From Verrucomicrobiia bacterium (GTDB lineage: Bacteria > Verrucomicrobiota > Verrucomicrobiia > Verrucomicrobiales > DEV007): a stretch of DNA of 64,000 bases. Both the position numbers and the translations under genes were made by a program. This document shows, piece after piece, positions 1-9,454 of this stretch (its first letter is position 1; each line of letters starts with the position of its first letter). The notes beneath the pieces are model-generated. The model was not told the DNA's origin. It made no database searches and saw nothing but the letters and a program-made list of their open reading frames with translations. The stretch spans positions 23,393 to 87,392 of the forward strand of contig JAUIAH010000033.1 in assembly GCA_030425385.1 (NCBI GenBank), given 5' to 3'.

Positions 1-102
1 ATTTCAAGCGATCCCAGACTCAAAAGCCCGCCAATAATCTGAGAAAATGATTCTGTCGTCTCACCATCGACACCCTCTTCAGGTTCGGCTAGAAACGTCC
101 AC

Positions 103-684
103 GTGAGCCAAGTGACCCGCCTACTCGAAGCCATGCAGGACGGCGAAGCCCAGGCCGCCGAGGAGTTGTTGCCGCTGGTCTACGACGAATTGCGCGGGAT
201 CGCAGGGCACAAGATGCAGCAGGAGCACATGGGACACACCCTGCAACCGACGGCCCTGGTGCATGAGGCCTGGCTGCGCATGATTGGCGATGGCAACGAG
301 CACTTTGCCAATCGCGCCCACTTCTTTGCCATTGCGGCCGAGGCAATGCGGCGCATTCTCGTCGAATCGGCGCGCCGGAAGTTGACCATCAAGCGTGGCT
401 CCGGAGCGAAGCGGGAGGAACTGCAGGAAGGGCACCTCATCGAATCGGCACCATCCGAAGAAGTGTTAGCGATTCACGAGGCCTTGGAAGTGCTCGCCAT
501 CGAGGATCCGCAGTGCGCCGACTTGGTCAAGCTTCGTTACTTTGTGGGGATGACGATGGAAGAGGCCGCCACGGTGTTGCAGTTGTCTCAACGATCAGCC
601 GAGCGATTGTGGACGTATGCCAGGGCCTGGTTGCGCAAGCACATCAGTGAGGATCGCCTCACTACCAACCTGCATCAAGACTAA
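103..684 (+). CDS. ECF-type sigma factor (TIGR02999 / Sigma70_ECF family)
   Basis: A 193-aa RNA polymerase sigma factor that would redirect transcription to a small regulon. Region 2 is visible near residues 18-90 (PLVYDELR, HTLQPTALVHEAW, RRILVESARR), and the sigma-4 helix-turn-helix lies near residues 140-180 (VKLRYFVGMTMEEAA, QRSAERLW). The HTLQPTALVHEAW stretch is typical of the TIGR02999 family, often linked to Ser/Thr kinases in planctomycetes and verrucomicrobia. The GTG start at 103 is chosen because the family begins just before VTRLL; an ATG at 133 would remove that. No Shine-Dalgarno is visible. It converges on the kinase gene and overlaps its end by 23 nt. I infer that the kinase is its partner. 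Confidence 0.88.
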   Translation: MSQVTRLLEAMQDGEAQAAEELLPLVYDELRGIAGHKMQQEHMGHTLQPTALVHEAWLRMIGDGNEHFANRAHFFAIAAEAMRRILVESARRKLTIKRGSGAKREELQEGHLIESAPSEEVLAIHEALEVLAIEDPQCADLVKLRYFVGMTMEEAATVLQLSQRSAERLWTYARAWLRKHISEDRLTTNLHQD

Positions 685-3600
685 CGGTCTCCTCTTCTGA
701 AGGCGCCTGCCAAAGGTGGAGTTCGCCCTGGCTGTTGCGAGCGGCGAGCAGCTTGCCGTCGGGGGCGAAACGGATCGCATCGAACATCGATCCCTGTCCC
801 GGCAAGGTCAGGAGTTCGCGCTGGCTTCTCAAGTCCCACAACTTGACCGCCTCGTTGCCGTTGCTACCGACAGCCAGTCGCTGACCGTCGGGTGAGAACG
901 TGACGGAATGGGCACCCTGAAGGAAACCATGAAACGACGCGACCCGCTTGGGCGCCGCCGAGACATCCCACAACTCACAATGACCGAGCACGCTAGCAAC
1001 CGCGAGCAGGTTGCCATCCCGGGAAAACGCGAGCCCCGAAGGCTGACTAACATTCAACTTTTCTGAAAGCGTCACGCGATCGCCTTCGAGGCGCCCGAGA
1101 GTGACAGCTCCTTGGCCAATCGACGCAAATGCCTGACCATCAGCAGTGAAGGCAGGGTGTGAACGATGCGCGTTTGCGTCGAAGGCCCACTGCCCGATCT
1201 TCTTCCCAGTGGCTACCTCCCAATCCGCGAAACCAGTCGGACTGCTGGTTCGGAGCACCGTATCGTTATGGAAGAATGCGACTGGAATGGCGCCTTTGCT
1301 AGTCATCGGAAGATCACGTACCGGTTTGCCTGCAGCGATGTCCCAGATCGTCGTTTCTCGTCGCCGCGAACTCGTCGCCGCCAATTGTCCATCGCTCGAG
1401 AACACGACCGATCTGACATCGTCGCCCACGTCGATGAGGGCGATGCGCTGCTGGCAGCCACGGCCTTCAAACCGTGCAAGCCATCCTTCATCGTCTAGGG
1501 CCACGATCGCATCCGCGTCCGGGAGGAACTCCCAAGCCAACACGCGGCTTGGAACCCTGGCAGGACGATGATCACGCGACACCCTAACCGTGTCCCAAAC
1601 GAGAGCCGTGCCATCTTTGGCACCGCTGACGAGAGTCGTGCCATCGGAACAGAACGCGAGGCTCCAAACTTCGAGACGGTGTCCGCGCAGCGTCGCCAGT
1701 GGTTCTGTGAGGGCACTGTGCGCACTCGCGTCCCAGAGCTTGATCGTTTGGTCGGCACTACCGGAAGCCAGCGTGTCGCCATTTGGAGAGAAGGCCAGAG
1801 AACGAACAAACGTTCGGTGTCCTTTCAATCGACGAGCTTCGCTGCCGACATTCACGTCCCAAAGGCGAATGTCAGATTCGACAAACCCCGCGCTGGTGGC
1901 GAGCAGGCGGCCATTTGGCGAAAGCGCTAGCTCCGAGACATGCTCATCAGCGGCTTTGGCCCGCCAACGTTCCTGGCCGGTGGTCAGATCGAGCACACGG
2001 ATGTGGTTTCCGTTGATCACTTGCGCCCCAATCCTCAGGTCAGGAGTCACGACAAACCGGTCGCCGTAGATGCCGTAGCCGCGAGTGTTCGGCACCGTAG
2101 CGATGGGAACGTTGGCCACTTCCTCACCCGTCGCGACTTCCCAGGTCACGACATCAGCCGTCCCACAGATTCCAAGCAAGCGGCGGCCGTCCGCGGAGAA
2201 TGTGAGGGCTCGACAATCGCCAGCATCGATCTCCCGCAAGATCTGGCCGGTCGCCACGTTCCACAGACGCACCCGGTCATTGATCGTGTAAGCGAGAATC
2301 GGTTCCGCAGGAGAGAAGGTGAACGCCCCGGCTTCAGGAAAGCGCGCGATCTCGCGGCGTGCGCGCAGATCCCATACCGAGAGGCCACCCTCGCGGAACT
2401 GGCCAATGGCGACCCACTTGTCATCCGAGGACACACCTAACAATGCCACCTCACTGTCGAACTCACCCAAGGTGAAGAGGGCATCGCTCTGGCATTGTTT
2501 CCAAAGGTAGCGCCATTCCCATCCTAACAAATCCCTCGAAGCGCTGGCGTAGCGGCTCACGAGATTACGGGCTTGGCCGAGATTGTCCGTGGCCAATGCG
2601 GCCTGGGCGAGGTTCATATCGGCTGCGTAGGCCTGCCACTGTGCCATTTGCGACTGGCTCTCGGCCGCTTGCCTGGCGGGCTCTGCTTCCCCGCGGAGTT
2701 GCGTTTGCTCTTTCTCGGCGGCCACCGCGCGCGTCAAGGCCGCGCTTTTCTCGACAAACTGCCAGGTCGACACCGCCAGCCCGATGGTGAGTGCGGCAGC
2801 GAAAGCCCCTGCTGCGGCAACGGCCAGGCGATTGCGTCGCACCAGTTTGCGAAAGCGATAGGAAGCGCTTGGCGGTCGTGCCAGGACGGGTTCGTTGTTC
2901 AGATGCCGGTTGACGTCCATCGCCAGCGCGGTCGCGGTGGCATAGCGCCGGGTTCGATCTTTGTCCAAGGCCTTGAGCACGATCCAATCGAGGTCGCCGC
3001 GCAAGAGTCCGGTGAGCTTGGCCGCGTCTGTCCGTCGGCGCTCGGCGGTCGTCGTTTGATCAGCCGCCGGAAGAGTTCGCAAGCGATTCGACGGCGCTAC
3101 CGGATCATCCTCGCGAATGGTGCGGCGCATGTTGTCCAGACCCGATGACCACAGCTCGCGCCCGTCGAACGGCGTGCTCCCCGTGAGCAATTCGTAGAGC
3201 AACACGCCAAGGCTGTAGATGTCCGCACGCGTGTCGACATCGAGCCCACTCATCTCCGCCTGTTCCGGACTGACATAGGCAGGCGTCCCGATGAAGGCCT
3301 GAAACTCGGTGAAATAGGTCTTGTCGCTGAGGCGCTGATCAATGGCCTTAGCGATCCCGAAATCGATCACCTTCGGCACAAGTTTGCCATCATGCAGCGT
3401 GACCAGAATGTTAGATGGCTTGATGTCTCGATGGATGATGCCCTTCTGATGCGCGTGCTGGATGGCCTGACAAACGTCCACAAACAACGCCAATCGCTCG
3501 CGAGTGGAAAGCCGATTCTGATCGCAGAACTCGGTGATGGCGACCCCGCGCACCAGATCCATGACAAAGTAGGGGCGCCCCACTTCCGTGGCCCCGGCAT

Positions 3601-4078
3601 CGAGCACTTTGGCGATGTTAGGGTGATCCATCAGTGCCAGCGCCTGCCGCTCCGACTCAAAACGAGCGATCACGGACTTGGTGTCCAAGCCTGGTTTGAG
3701 AATCTTCAAGGCCACCCGGCGTTTCACCGGAGCTTCCTGCTCGGCCATGAACACCACGCCGATCCCGCCTTCGCCAATCTGCTGCAGCAACTTGTAACGA
3801 TCAATCCGATCGCCCGGCTTCTCTCCAATCCGCGGCGCGATCTCAGTGGGTGCCGCATCCAGTGCGCCGGTATCGAGCCGCGCGCCCGCAAACGCAGGCA
3901 TCTGCAGAAAGTCGTCCTCCACGTGATGCTCCAACAGCGCCGCCACCTCGCCCAGCAACGCCTCATCACCCGCGCAAGCATCCCTCACAAACGCCTCACG
4001 TTCCTCAGCAGCACGCTCAAGCGCGTCGCCAAAGATCTGGCGGGCGGACGGCGTGGATGGCGGACGATCAGGGGGCAT
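662..4078 (-). CDS. Membrane Ser/Thr protein kinase with C-terminal WD40 repeats
   Basis: An 1138-aa receptor-type Hanks kinase. An N-terminal helical leader (1-90) precedes the kinase domain at about 95-390: glycine loop IGEGGIGVVF (101-110), Lys125, HRDIKPSN (217-224) with catalytic Asp218, DFG at 239-241, and APE-like SPEQ near 270. One membrane helix lies near 425-445 (LAVAAAGAFAAALTIGLAV). A helical stretch with LGWEWRYLW follows, then about ten WD40 repeats (540-1130) with motifs such as LASGSADQTIKLWD. The WD40 part would lie outside the cytoplasm and could bind protein or ligand, with the signal passing to the kinase. It faces the ECF sigma gene, a common pairing in this phylum. The stop overlaps that gene by 23 nt. 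Confidence 0.9.
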   Translation of the reverse strand: MPPDRPPSTPSARQIFGDALERAAEEREAFVRDACAGDEALLGEVAALLEHHVEDDFLQMPAFAGARLDTGALDAAPTEIAPRIGEKPGDRIDRYKLLQQIGEGGIGVVFMAEQEAPVKRRVALKILKPGLDTKSVIARFESERQALALMDHPNIAKVLDAGATEVGRPYFVMDLVRGVAITEFCDQNRLSTRERLALFVDVCQAIQHAHQKGIIHRDIKPSNILVTLHDGKLVPKVIDFGIAKAIDQRLSDKTYFTEFQAFIGTPAYVSPEQAEMSGLDVDTRADIYSLGVLLYELLTGSTPFDGRELWSSGLDNMRRTIREDDPVAPSNRLRTLPAADQTTTAERRRTDAAKLTGLLRGDLDWIVLKALDKDRTRRYATATALAMDVNRHLNNEPVLARPPSASYRFRKLVRRNRLAVAAAGAFAAALTIGLAVSTWQFVEKSAALTRAVAAEKEQTQLRGEAEPARQAAESQSQMAQWQAYAADMNLAQAALATDNLGQARNLVSRYASASRDLLGWEWRYLWKQCQSDALFTLGEFDSEVALLGVSSDDKWVAIGQFREGGLSVWDLRARREIARFPEAGAFTFSPAEPILAYTINDRVRLWNVATGQILREIDAGDCRALTFSADGRRLLGICGTADVVTWEVATGEEVANVPIATVPNTRGYGIYGDRFVVTPDLRIGAQVINGNHIRVLDLTTGQERWRAKAADEHVSELALSPNGRLLATSAGFVESDIRLWDVNVGSEARRLKGHRTFVRSLAFSPNGDTLASGSADQTIKLWDASAHSALTEPLATLRGHRLEVWSLAFCSDGTTLVSGAKDGTALVWDTVRVSRDHRPARVPSRVLAWEFLPDADAIVALDDEGWLARFEGRGCQQRIALIDVGDDVRSVVFSSDGQLAATSSRRRETTIWDIAAGKPVRDLPMTSKGAIPVAFFHNDTVLRTSSPTGFADWEVATGKKIGQWAFDANAHRSHPAFTADGQAFASIGQGAVTLGRLEGDRVTLSEKLNVSQPSGLAFSRDGNLLAVASVLGHCELWDVSAAPKRVASFHGFLQGAHSVTFSPDGQRLAVGSNGNEAVKLWDLRSQRELLTLPGQGSMFDAIRFAPDGKLLAARNSQGELHLWQAPSEEETVSLDAGW

Positions 4079-4258
4079 CTAGAACTTCAGGCGATAGCAG
4101 GCACAGTTTCCCGCCAACATTCTCGACGAGCAAGAAGATCGACAAGCTCCATTCTCTCGCTACCGCCACGCCATGGGAGTCCTCCATGAACGAAACCCAA
4201 TGGCGTTTCAACATCGCCATCACCTCCCGAAAGCCCTATGGTCACGGTGATGCCAATC

Positions 4259-6733
4259 ATGAAGACTTCTTCTACCCTCTTCTTTGCGACCCTTGCTTTC
4301 CTTGGAATGGTTCCTCATGGGATCGCCGAGGATGCTCCCTCGAACGATGACGCACCCGCTGCCCGGAACGCTCTTCTCCTAACCATGGAACGTTCGGACG
4401 GTCGACGGACGCGCTTTCGCGGCCTGAACCCAGACCCTATCAAAGCGAAACTCGCCGACGGAACCCTATCAGAATACCATCCAACGGCTGGAGATGGCTT
4501 GCCTGACGTCGAAGGATCAGCGTGGAAAGCGATCTCGCTCGCAGAGGATGGATCGACGGAAGAACGCGGGCTCTACCTCGACGTGCCGATCGAGCTTGAG
4601 GAAGAAGGCGCCTATCTCCTGAGCACCTCCGGGAGCGAGACCTATGTCAATGGCGTGCCCCGCGGCGGCAATGTCTATGGCTACAATTATGTGCAATTTC
4701 CCGTGGCCCTGCGGGAGGGCATGAATCATGTGCTTCTCCGGGCGGGGAGGAGACCCTTACGCGCCCATCTCACCAAACCGCCGGCACTCGTGTCCGTGAG
4801 CGATCAAGACATGACCTTTCCAGATCTGGTGATTGGGGAAAGCGCGGACACCTGGGGCGCGGTGATTGTGCGCAATGCCACGGCCACCACCGCGAGCGGA
4901 TTTGCCCTCTCGGTGATGGGATCGGGCGTGGACGCCACGGTCACGTCTATTCCTGACATTCCTCCCATGTCGATTCGCAAAGTGGGCTTCCGCATTCGCT
5001 GCATCGCTCCTCACGCACCTGGAGAGTTGGCCACTACCATTGTCCTGCGAGATCCTGACAATCAGGCGATCCATGAAATCGATATGACTCTGCGCATCGT
5101 TGAGCCGGACCAGACGCGTCGCATCACCTTTGTTAGTGAGATCGATGGCAGCGTGCAGTATTACGCCCTGCGCCCGGCGGTGCCCGCCTCCGATAAAGAT
5201 CCTCTTCCGGCAATCGTGCTCTCCTGTCATGGAGCCTCTGTGGAAGGCTTTGGGCAGGCAGCCGCTTACGGGCCCAAGCGCTGGTTCCACATCGTCGCAC
5301 CGACCAATCGTCGCCCATACGGGTTTGATTGGGAAGACTTCGGTCGTATGGACGCCATGGAAGTGTTAGACCTAGCAAAGACCTCCTTGCCCCATGACCC
5401 TTCCCGCACCTATCTCACCGGACACTCCATGGGCGGTCACGGCACCTGGCACTTGGCCGTCACCTACCCTGATCAGTTTGCCGCCATTGGTCCCAGCGCG
5501 GGCTGGATATCGCGATCTACCTACGCGCGCCGCCGCCGGGCAGAGGAGGATCCATCTCCGCTAGAACAATTGTTAGAAAGACGCAACACGCCGCAGGAGA
5601 CAGAGGGACTCGTTCGTAATCTCCAGCATCATCATGTCTACATCGTTCATGGCGGAGACGATCGGAATGTGCCTGCCAGCCAAGCGCAGCGCATGACGGA
5701 ACTCCTGGGTGACTTCCACTATGACTGGACCTATCACGAAGAGCCTGGTGTCGGCCACTGGTGGGGCGGCGAGTTTAATGACAATGGCAGTGCCTGCGTG
5801 GATTGGCCGTTCATGTTTGACGCCTTTGCCAGGCATGCCCTTCCTCCCTCGTCAACCCTGCGGCAAGTCGCCTTTGCCACGGCGAACCCTGGCATCTCTA
5901 GCAAATGTCACTGGCTTGAGATCATGCAGCAACAACGACACTCCACCGTGAGCACGGTCGACCTGCACCTCTGGCCAAACCAGCGCAAGATCCACGGCAC
6001 GACCGACAACGTGGGCCTGCTCAAGATCGACCTGAGTCCGATGAGTAGTCGGGAAGTAATCTCTCTCGAGATTGACGAACAAAGCCTTTCTAACATTGCG
6101 CAACCTGAAGATGGGATACTCTACCTTCGCCGAACAGATTCCCAATGGGAAGTCTCGGGGAAACCCTCACCAAGCGAGAAGGGGCCACATCGCTACGGTG
6201 GGCCCAAGGACGTGCTCACCCATCGCTTTCTCCTCGTCTACGGCACCGCGGGCTCGGCTGAGGAGAATGCCTGGGCCTTTCAGAAAGCTCGATTCGATGC
6301 CGAAACGTATTGGTATCGCGGCAACGCCTCGGTCGATGTGATCGCGGATCACCAGTTCACTCTCGCCGATTACCCCGATCGTTCCCTGGTGCTCTATGGC
6401 AATGCGGTGACCAACCGGGCCTGGCCAGCCTTGTTAGGCGATTCCCCCATTCGCGTGCATCGGACTGGCATTGATCTGGGCGACCGGCAACTTTCGGGTG
6501 AGAATCTCTCGACCATCTTTGTGCGCCCACGCCCTGACAGTGACCGCGCGTCCGTCGTGGTGGTGACGGGCAGTGGTCTTCCAGGAATGCGATCCACTTA
6601 CGACCAATCCCTCTTCCTACCATTCATCCGCTTCGCCGATTGCGTGGTGCATCGTGATGGTGAACCCATCGCCGGCGGTTTCTTTGGCCATGATTGGTCC
6701 GTCGAAGGAGGAGAATTCATCATCAACGAATGA
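4259..6733 (+). CDS. Secreted alpha/beta hydrolase (esterase / S9-like)
   Basis: An 824-aa exported serine hydrolase. The start is the ATG at 4259, which opens a signal peptide (MKTSSTLFFATLAFLGM... ending near GIAEDA); an earlier ATG at 4238 gives a worse N-terminus. Residues 60-300 are beta-rich. The hydrolase core carries the nucleophile elbow GHSMGGHG (Ser near residue 390), an acid candidate in HGGDDRNVP and the base His in GVGHWWGG. This pattern fits prolyl-oligopeptidase-like or PHB-depolymerase-like esterases that release esters from plant or algal polysaccharides. The substrate cannot be read from sequence. Its TGA overlaps the next ATG (ATGA at 6730), so the two hydrolases are probably translated together. 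No clear Shine-Dalgarno precedes the start. Confidence 0.78.
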   Translation: MKTSSTLFFATLAFLGMVPHGIAEDAPSNDDAPAARNALLLTMERSDGRRTRFRGLNPDPIKAKLADGTLSEYHPTAGDGLPDVEGSAWKAISLAEDGSTEERGLYLDVPIELEEEGAYLLSTSGSETYVNGVPRGGNVYGYNYVQFPVALREGMNHVLLRAGRRPLRAHLTKPPALVSVSDQDMTFPDLVIGESADTWGAVIVRNATATTASGFALSVMGSGVDATVTSIPDIPPMSIRKVGFRIRCIAPHAPGELATTIVLRDPDNQAIHEIDMTLRIVEPDQTRRITFVSEIDGSVQYYALRPAVPASDKDPLPAIVLSCHGASVEGFGQAAAYGPKRWFHIVAPTNRRPYGFDWEDFGRMDAMEVLDLAKTSLPHDPSRTYLTGHSMGGHGTWHLAVTYPDQFAAIGPSAGWISRSTYARRRRAEEDPSPLEQLLERRNTPQETEGLVRNLQHHHVYIVHGGDDRNVPASQAQRMTELLGDFHYDWTYHEEPGVGHWWGGEFNDNGSACVDWPFMFDAFARHALPPSSTLRQVAFATANPGISSKCHWLEIMQQQRHSTVSTVDLHLWPNQRKIHGTTDNVGLLKIDLSPMSSREVISLEIDEQSLSNIAQPEDGILYLRRTDSQWEVSGKPSPSEKGPHRYGGPKDVLTHRFLLVYGTAGSAEENAWAFQKARFDAETYWYRGNASVDVIADHQFTLADYPDRSLVLYGNAVTNRAWPALLGDSPIRVHRTGIDLGDRQLSGENLSTIFVRPRPDSDRASVVVVTGSGLPGMRSTYDQSLFLPFIRFADCVVHRDGEPIAGGFFGHDWSVEGGEFIINE

Positions 6734-8682
6734 GCAGTTCTCATCAGATGCTAACCAGGCTCTATCTGGCAATGGTCACGGGAGTGACATGCCTCACTCT
6801 ATCATTCGCAGAGGAAACCTCGTTGGACGCGGCCGACTGGAGAGGATTCACCAAGCAAGCCTTCACACTCAAGGGCAGAAGCAGTTTCGTGGTAGAGCCC
6901 AAGATCGCAGCACCAGGAATGCCCTGGGTGTGGCGCACCTCTTTCCCAAACTTTCACGCCGAAGTCGATGAGGAGCTGTTGCATCTCGGCTACCACGTGG
7001 GCTACATCGATTGCGTGGCGATGTTAGGCTCGGACGAGGCCTTGGATCTCATGGACGCCTTCTATGAACACGTACGGGAAAGGTGGCAGTTGGCAGCGCG
7101 TCCCGCGCTTGAAGCGGTCAGCCGTGGGGGCTTACACGCCTACCGCTACGCGGCACGGCACCCGTCCCGCATTGCCGCGATCTATGCAGACACGCCGGTC
7201 ATGGACCTCAAGAGCTGGCCACTCGGCTGGCCACCATCCAAGGCGCAAGTCGCGGAGGCGCTTCAGCACTATGGCTTGGCCGACGAGGCGGCGTTGCGAG
7301 CTTATGAGGGCAATCCGCTCGATCTGCTCCCCCGCATCGCCCGAGCAAAGATTCCCTTGCGTCATGTGATTTCGTTAGATGACGTCGTGGTGCCTCCCGA
7401 AGCGAATACTCTGGAAGCTCAGCGACGCTTGAAGGCCTTGGGTCATGCCATGGAAGTCGTCTCCGTGCCGTCGGGCTACCCAGCGCAGCACGGGCATCAC
7501 TTTGATCTGCCCGATGTCTACGGCTCGGTGCAATTCATCAAGCGCCACACCCACGTCCTCCCAAGGAACCACGAGTATTTCGAGCTACGGCGTGGTTTGG
7601 GAAATAGCCATGACGCCTTTGTCAGGACGGGCAAGGGACGCATCGCCTTTCTGGGAGGATCGATCACTCACAATCCCGGGTGGCGCGATGAGATGGTGCG
7701 CTATTTCACGAAGCGCTTTCCTGACACTTCCTTTGAGTTCATTGCCGCAGGCATTCCCTCGATGGGCTCCGTCCCCCACGCTTTCAGACTGGAAGCCGAC
7801 GTTCTCTCCAAGGGCCCGATCGATCTTCTCTTCGTAGAGGCCGCGGTCAACGATGCCACAAACATTCCGCAGCATCCTGAATGGATGCTCCGTGGGATGG
7901 AGGGCGTGGTGCGGCATGCCCGAGAAGTCAACCCGTTGACGGACATCGTGCATCTGCACTTCGTCATGCCTGCGCACATGGAAGCCTATCGGAAAGGCGG
8001 CATTCCTGTGGCCGTCGCTCAGCATGAACGGGTGGCAGAGGCTTACGGGAATCCCTCGTTGGACTTGGCCCGCGAGGTCACGGAACGGATCGATGCAGGA
8101 GAGTTCACCTGGAAAGAAGACTTTAAAGATTTGCATCCGTCTCCGTATGGCCAGCGCGTTTATGCCAACAGCATGATGCGGCTGTTAGAGTCAGCCTTTC
8201 GCCAACCAACGTCTGCGGCGAAACATCCCATGCCGGACGCCATGCTCGATCCCAGGAGCTATTCTCAGGCGCGCTTTGGATCCATCCAAGACGCCAAGGA
8301 TCTCACCGGTTTCCGCTTGGACCCCTCCTGGACGCCCGCGGACAAGAAAGGCACGCGCGAAGGCTTTGTGAGGGTCCCTGCCCTGGTGGCCACCGAAGCT
8401 GACGCACACTTTTGTTATGATTTCCATGGTCGTGGGATCGGATTGCTCATCACCTCAGGACCTGATGCTGGCGTCATTGCCTTTCGCATCGACGATGGCG
8501 AGGAGCGCACGCTCGATACCATCACTCAGTGGAGCGGTCGGCTGCATTTGCCCTGGGCCTTGATCTTGGACGATGACCTTGCGCCCGGTGCACACACGCT
8601 TGCCGTGCGGACGACGGCAGAGGCAGCAGATCGTACCGCTCTCCGAATCTTCCAGTTTCTCGTCAACGGCGGCAATTCGTGA
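6730..8682 (+). CDS. Secreted two-domain hydrolase: alpha/beta hydrolase + SGNH/GDSL esterase
   Basis: A 650-aa exported protein joining two esterase folds. The ATG at 6730 overlaps the previous stop, which settles the start against the upstream in-frame ATG at 6694. A signal peptide is followed by an alpha/beta-hydrolase half (to about 285) with a nucleophile-like VSRGGLHAYRYA and a His in QHGHHF. The second half begins at about 300 with SGNH block I, FLGGSITHNPGW (Ser near 310), then block III-like VEAAVNDATN, and DLHPSPYGQ with the catalytic Asp/His. The last 130 residues look like a beta-sandwich. Both halves keep candidate catalytic residues, so a bifunctional polysaccharide de-esterifier is plausible. 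The coupling to another esterase supports this, but the substrate is unknown. Confidence 0.78.
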   Translation: MSSSHQMLTRLYLAMVTGVTCLTLSFAEETSLDAADWRGFTKQAFTLKGRSSFVVEPKIAAPGMPWVWRTSFPNFHAEVDEELLHLGYHVGYIDCVAMLGSDEALDLMDAFYEHVRERWQLAARPALEAVSRGGLHAYRYAARHPSRIAAIYADTPVMDLKSWPLGWPPSKAQVAEALQHYGLADEAALRAYEGNPLDLLPRIARAKIPLRHVISLDDVVVPPEANTLEAQRRLKALGHAMEVVSVPSGYPAQHGHHFDLPDVYGSVQFIKRHTHVLPRNHEYFELRRGLGNSHDAFVRTGKGRIAFLGGSITHNPGWRDEMVRYFTKRFPDTSFEFIAAGIPSMGSVPHAFRLEADVLSKGPIDLLFVEAAVNDATNIPQHPEWMLRGMEGVVRHAREVNPLTDIVHLHFVMPAHMEAYRKGGIPVAVAQHERVAEAYGNPSLDLAREVTERIDAGEFTWKEDFKDLHPSPYGQRVYANSMMRLLESAFRQPTSAAKHPMPDAMLDPRSYSQARFGSIQDAKDLTGFRLDPSWTPADKKGTREGFVRVPALVATEADAHFCYDFHGRGIGLLITSGPDAGVIAFRIDDGEERTLDTITQWSGRLHLPWALILDDDLAPGAHTLAVRTTAEAADRTALRIFQFLVNGGNS

Positions 8683-8761
8683 GCCATCTCTAGGATTGCC
8701 ATCAAGCGAAATGCCTGGTAGCTTTCCAGCTGAAGCCCGGCTTCCAATCCATCAAACTACC

Positions 8762-9307
8762 ATGAACAAACTCACTCAAATCACCCTAGGTCTTCTCGCC
8801 GCTGGCCTCATGTCGGTCACGGCGGAAGAAGTGAAACCCGTCAACAGTGCCTGCCCCTACAGCGGCGAAGACATTGATGCCGAGCAGGTCGTTGCGTACA
8901 CCAAAGTCGTCGGCGTCTGTTGCGAAAAGTGCCAGGCCAAGCTGCAGAAAGATGTGGCGGGCAACATTGCCAAGATTGCCGAAGTCAAAGCCGTCCACGT
9001 GAACACGAAGTGTCCTCTCAGTGGCAAGGAAGTCGACGGAGAAACCACCGTGTCCTTCAAAGGCGCGAAAGTTGCCGTTTGCTGCGAAAAGTGTGAGGCC
9101 AAGTTCGACGCCGAGACACATGGAGAGAAGGTCGTGATGGACAATCCTGGCAATGCCAAGTGCGTCTTCAGTGACAAGGACATCGATCCTGATGCCAACG
9201 CAGTCGTTTCCATCAACGTCGGTCTTTGCTGTGGCAAATGCGCGAAGAAATTCGCCGAAGATCCTGACAAAGCCGTGGCCAAGGTGAAATTCGACAAAGC
9301 CAGCTGA
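8762..9307 (+). CDS. Small secreted triple CxxSG/CCxKC repeat protein, putative metal binder
   Basis: A 181-aa protein starting at ATG 8762 with a signal peptide (MNKLTQITLGLLAAGLMSV). Three tandem modules of about 50 residues follow, each with a CPxS or CxxSG-type hairpin and a CCxKC knuckle: CPYSGEDID...CCEKC, CPLSGKEVD...CCEKC, CVFSDKDID...CCGKC. Four cysteines per module and CCxxC spacing suggest metal coordination (Cu, Zn or heme-like redox), similar in style to YHS/TRASH heavy-metal domains. I know of no experimental function. The last module is the most diverged. It lies alone, 79 nt after the hydrolase pair, and a hairpin terminator follows. Confidence 0.72.
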   Translation: MNKLTQITLGLLAAGLMSVTAEEVKPVNSACPYSGEDIDAEQVVAYTKVVGVCCEKCQAKLQKDVAGNIAKIAEVKAVHVNTKCPLSGKEVDGETTVSFKGAKVAVCCEKCEAKFDAETHGEKVVMDNPGNAKCVFSDKDIDPDANAVVSINVGLCCGKCAKKFAEDPDKAVAKVKFDKAS

Positions 9308-9342
9308 GCAGCGCTCGGATTGATCAATCGAGACTTTTACGC

Positions 9343-9372
9343 AAAGGGCCGTCTCATCTGAGGCGGCCCTTT
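9343..9372 (+). terminator. Rho-independent-like terminator after the CCxKC gene
   Basis: A 12-bp stem (AAAGGGCCGTCT paired with AGGCGGCCCTTT, one G-T pair) with a 6-nt loop CATCTG. It lies 35 nt after the stop and ends in TTT without a long U-tract. It separates this gene from the giant surface-protein gene. Confidence 0.72.
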
Positions 9373-9454
9373 CTCGTGCGCCCCTCACCTACCCCATGAA
9401 TTAGGAAAGTTTTCCCGTAACCCATCCGGCGATTTGCAGAACCTCATAGGGACC

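Noticed and set aside
4079..4258. Promoter between kinase and hydrolase genes
   Set aside because: No convincing -35/-10 pair; only GC-rich sequence with no clear hairpin.
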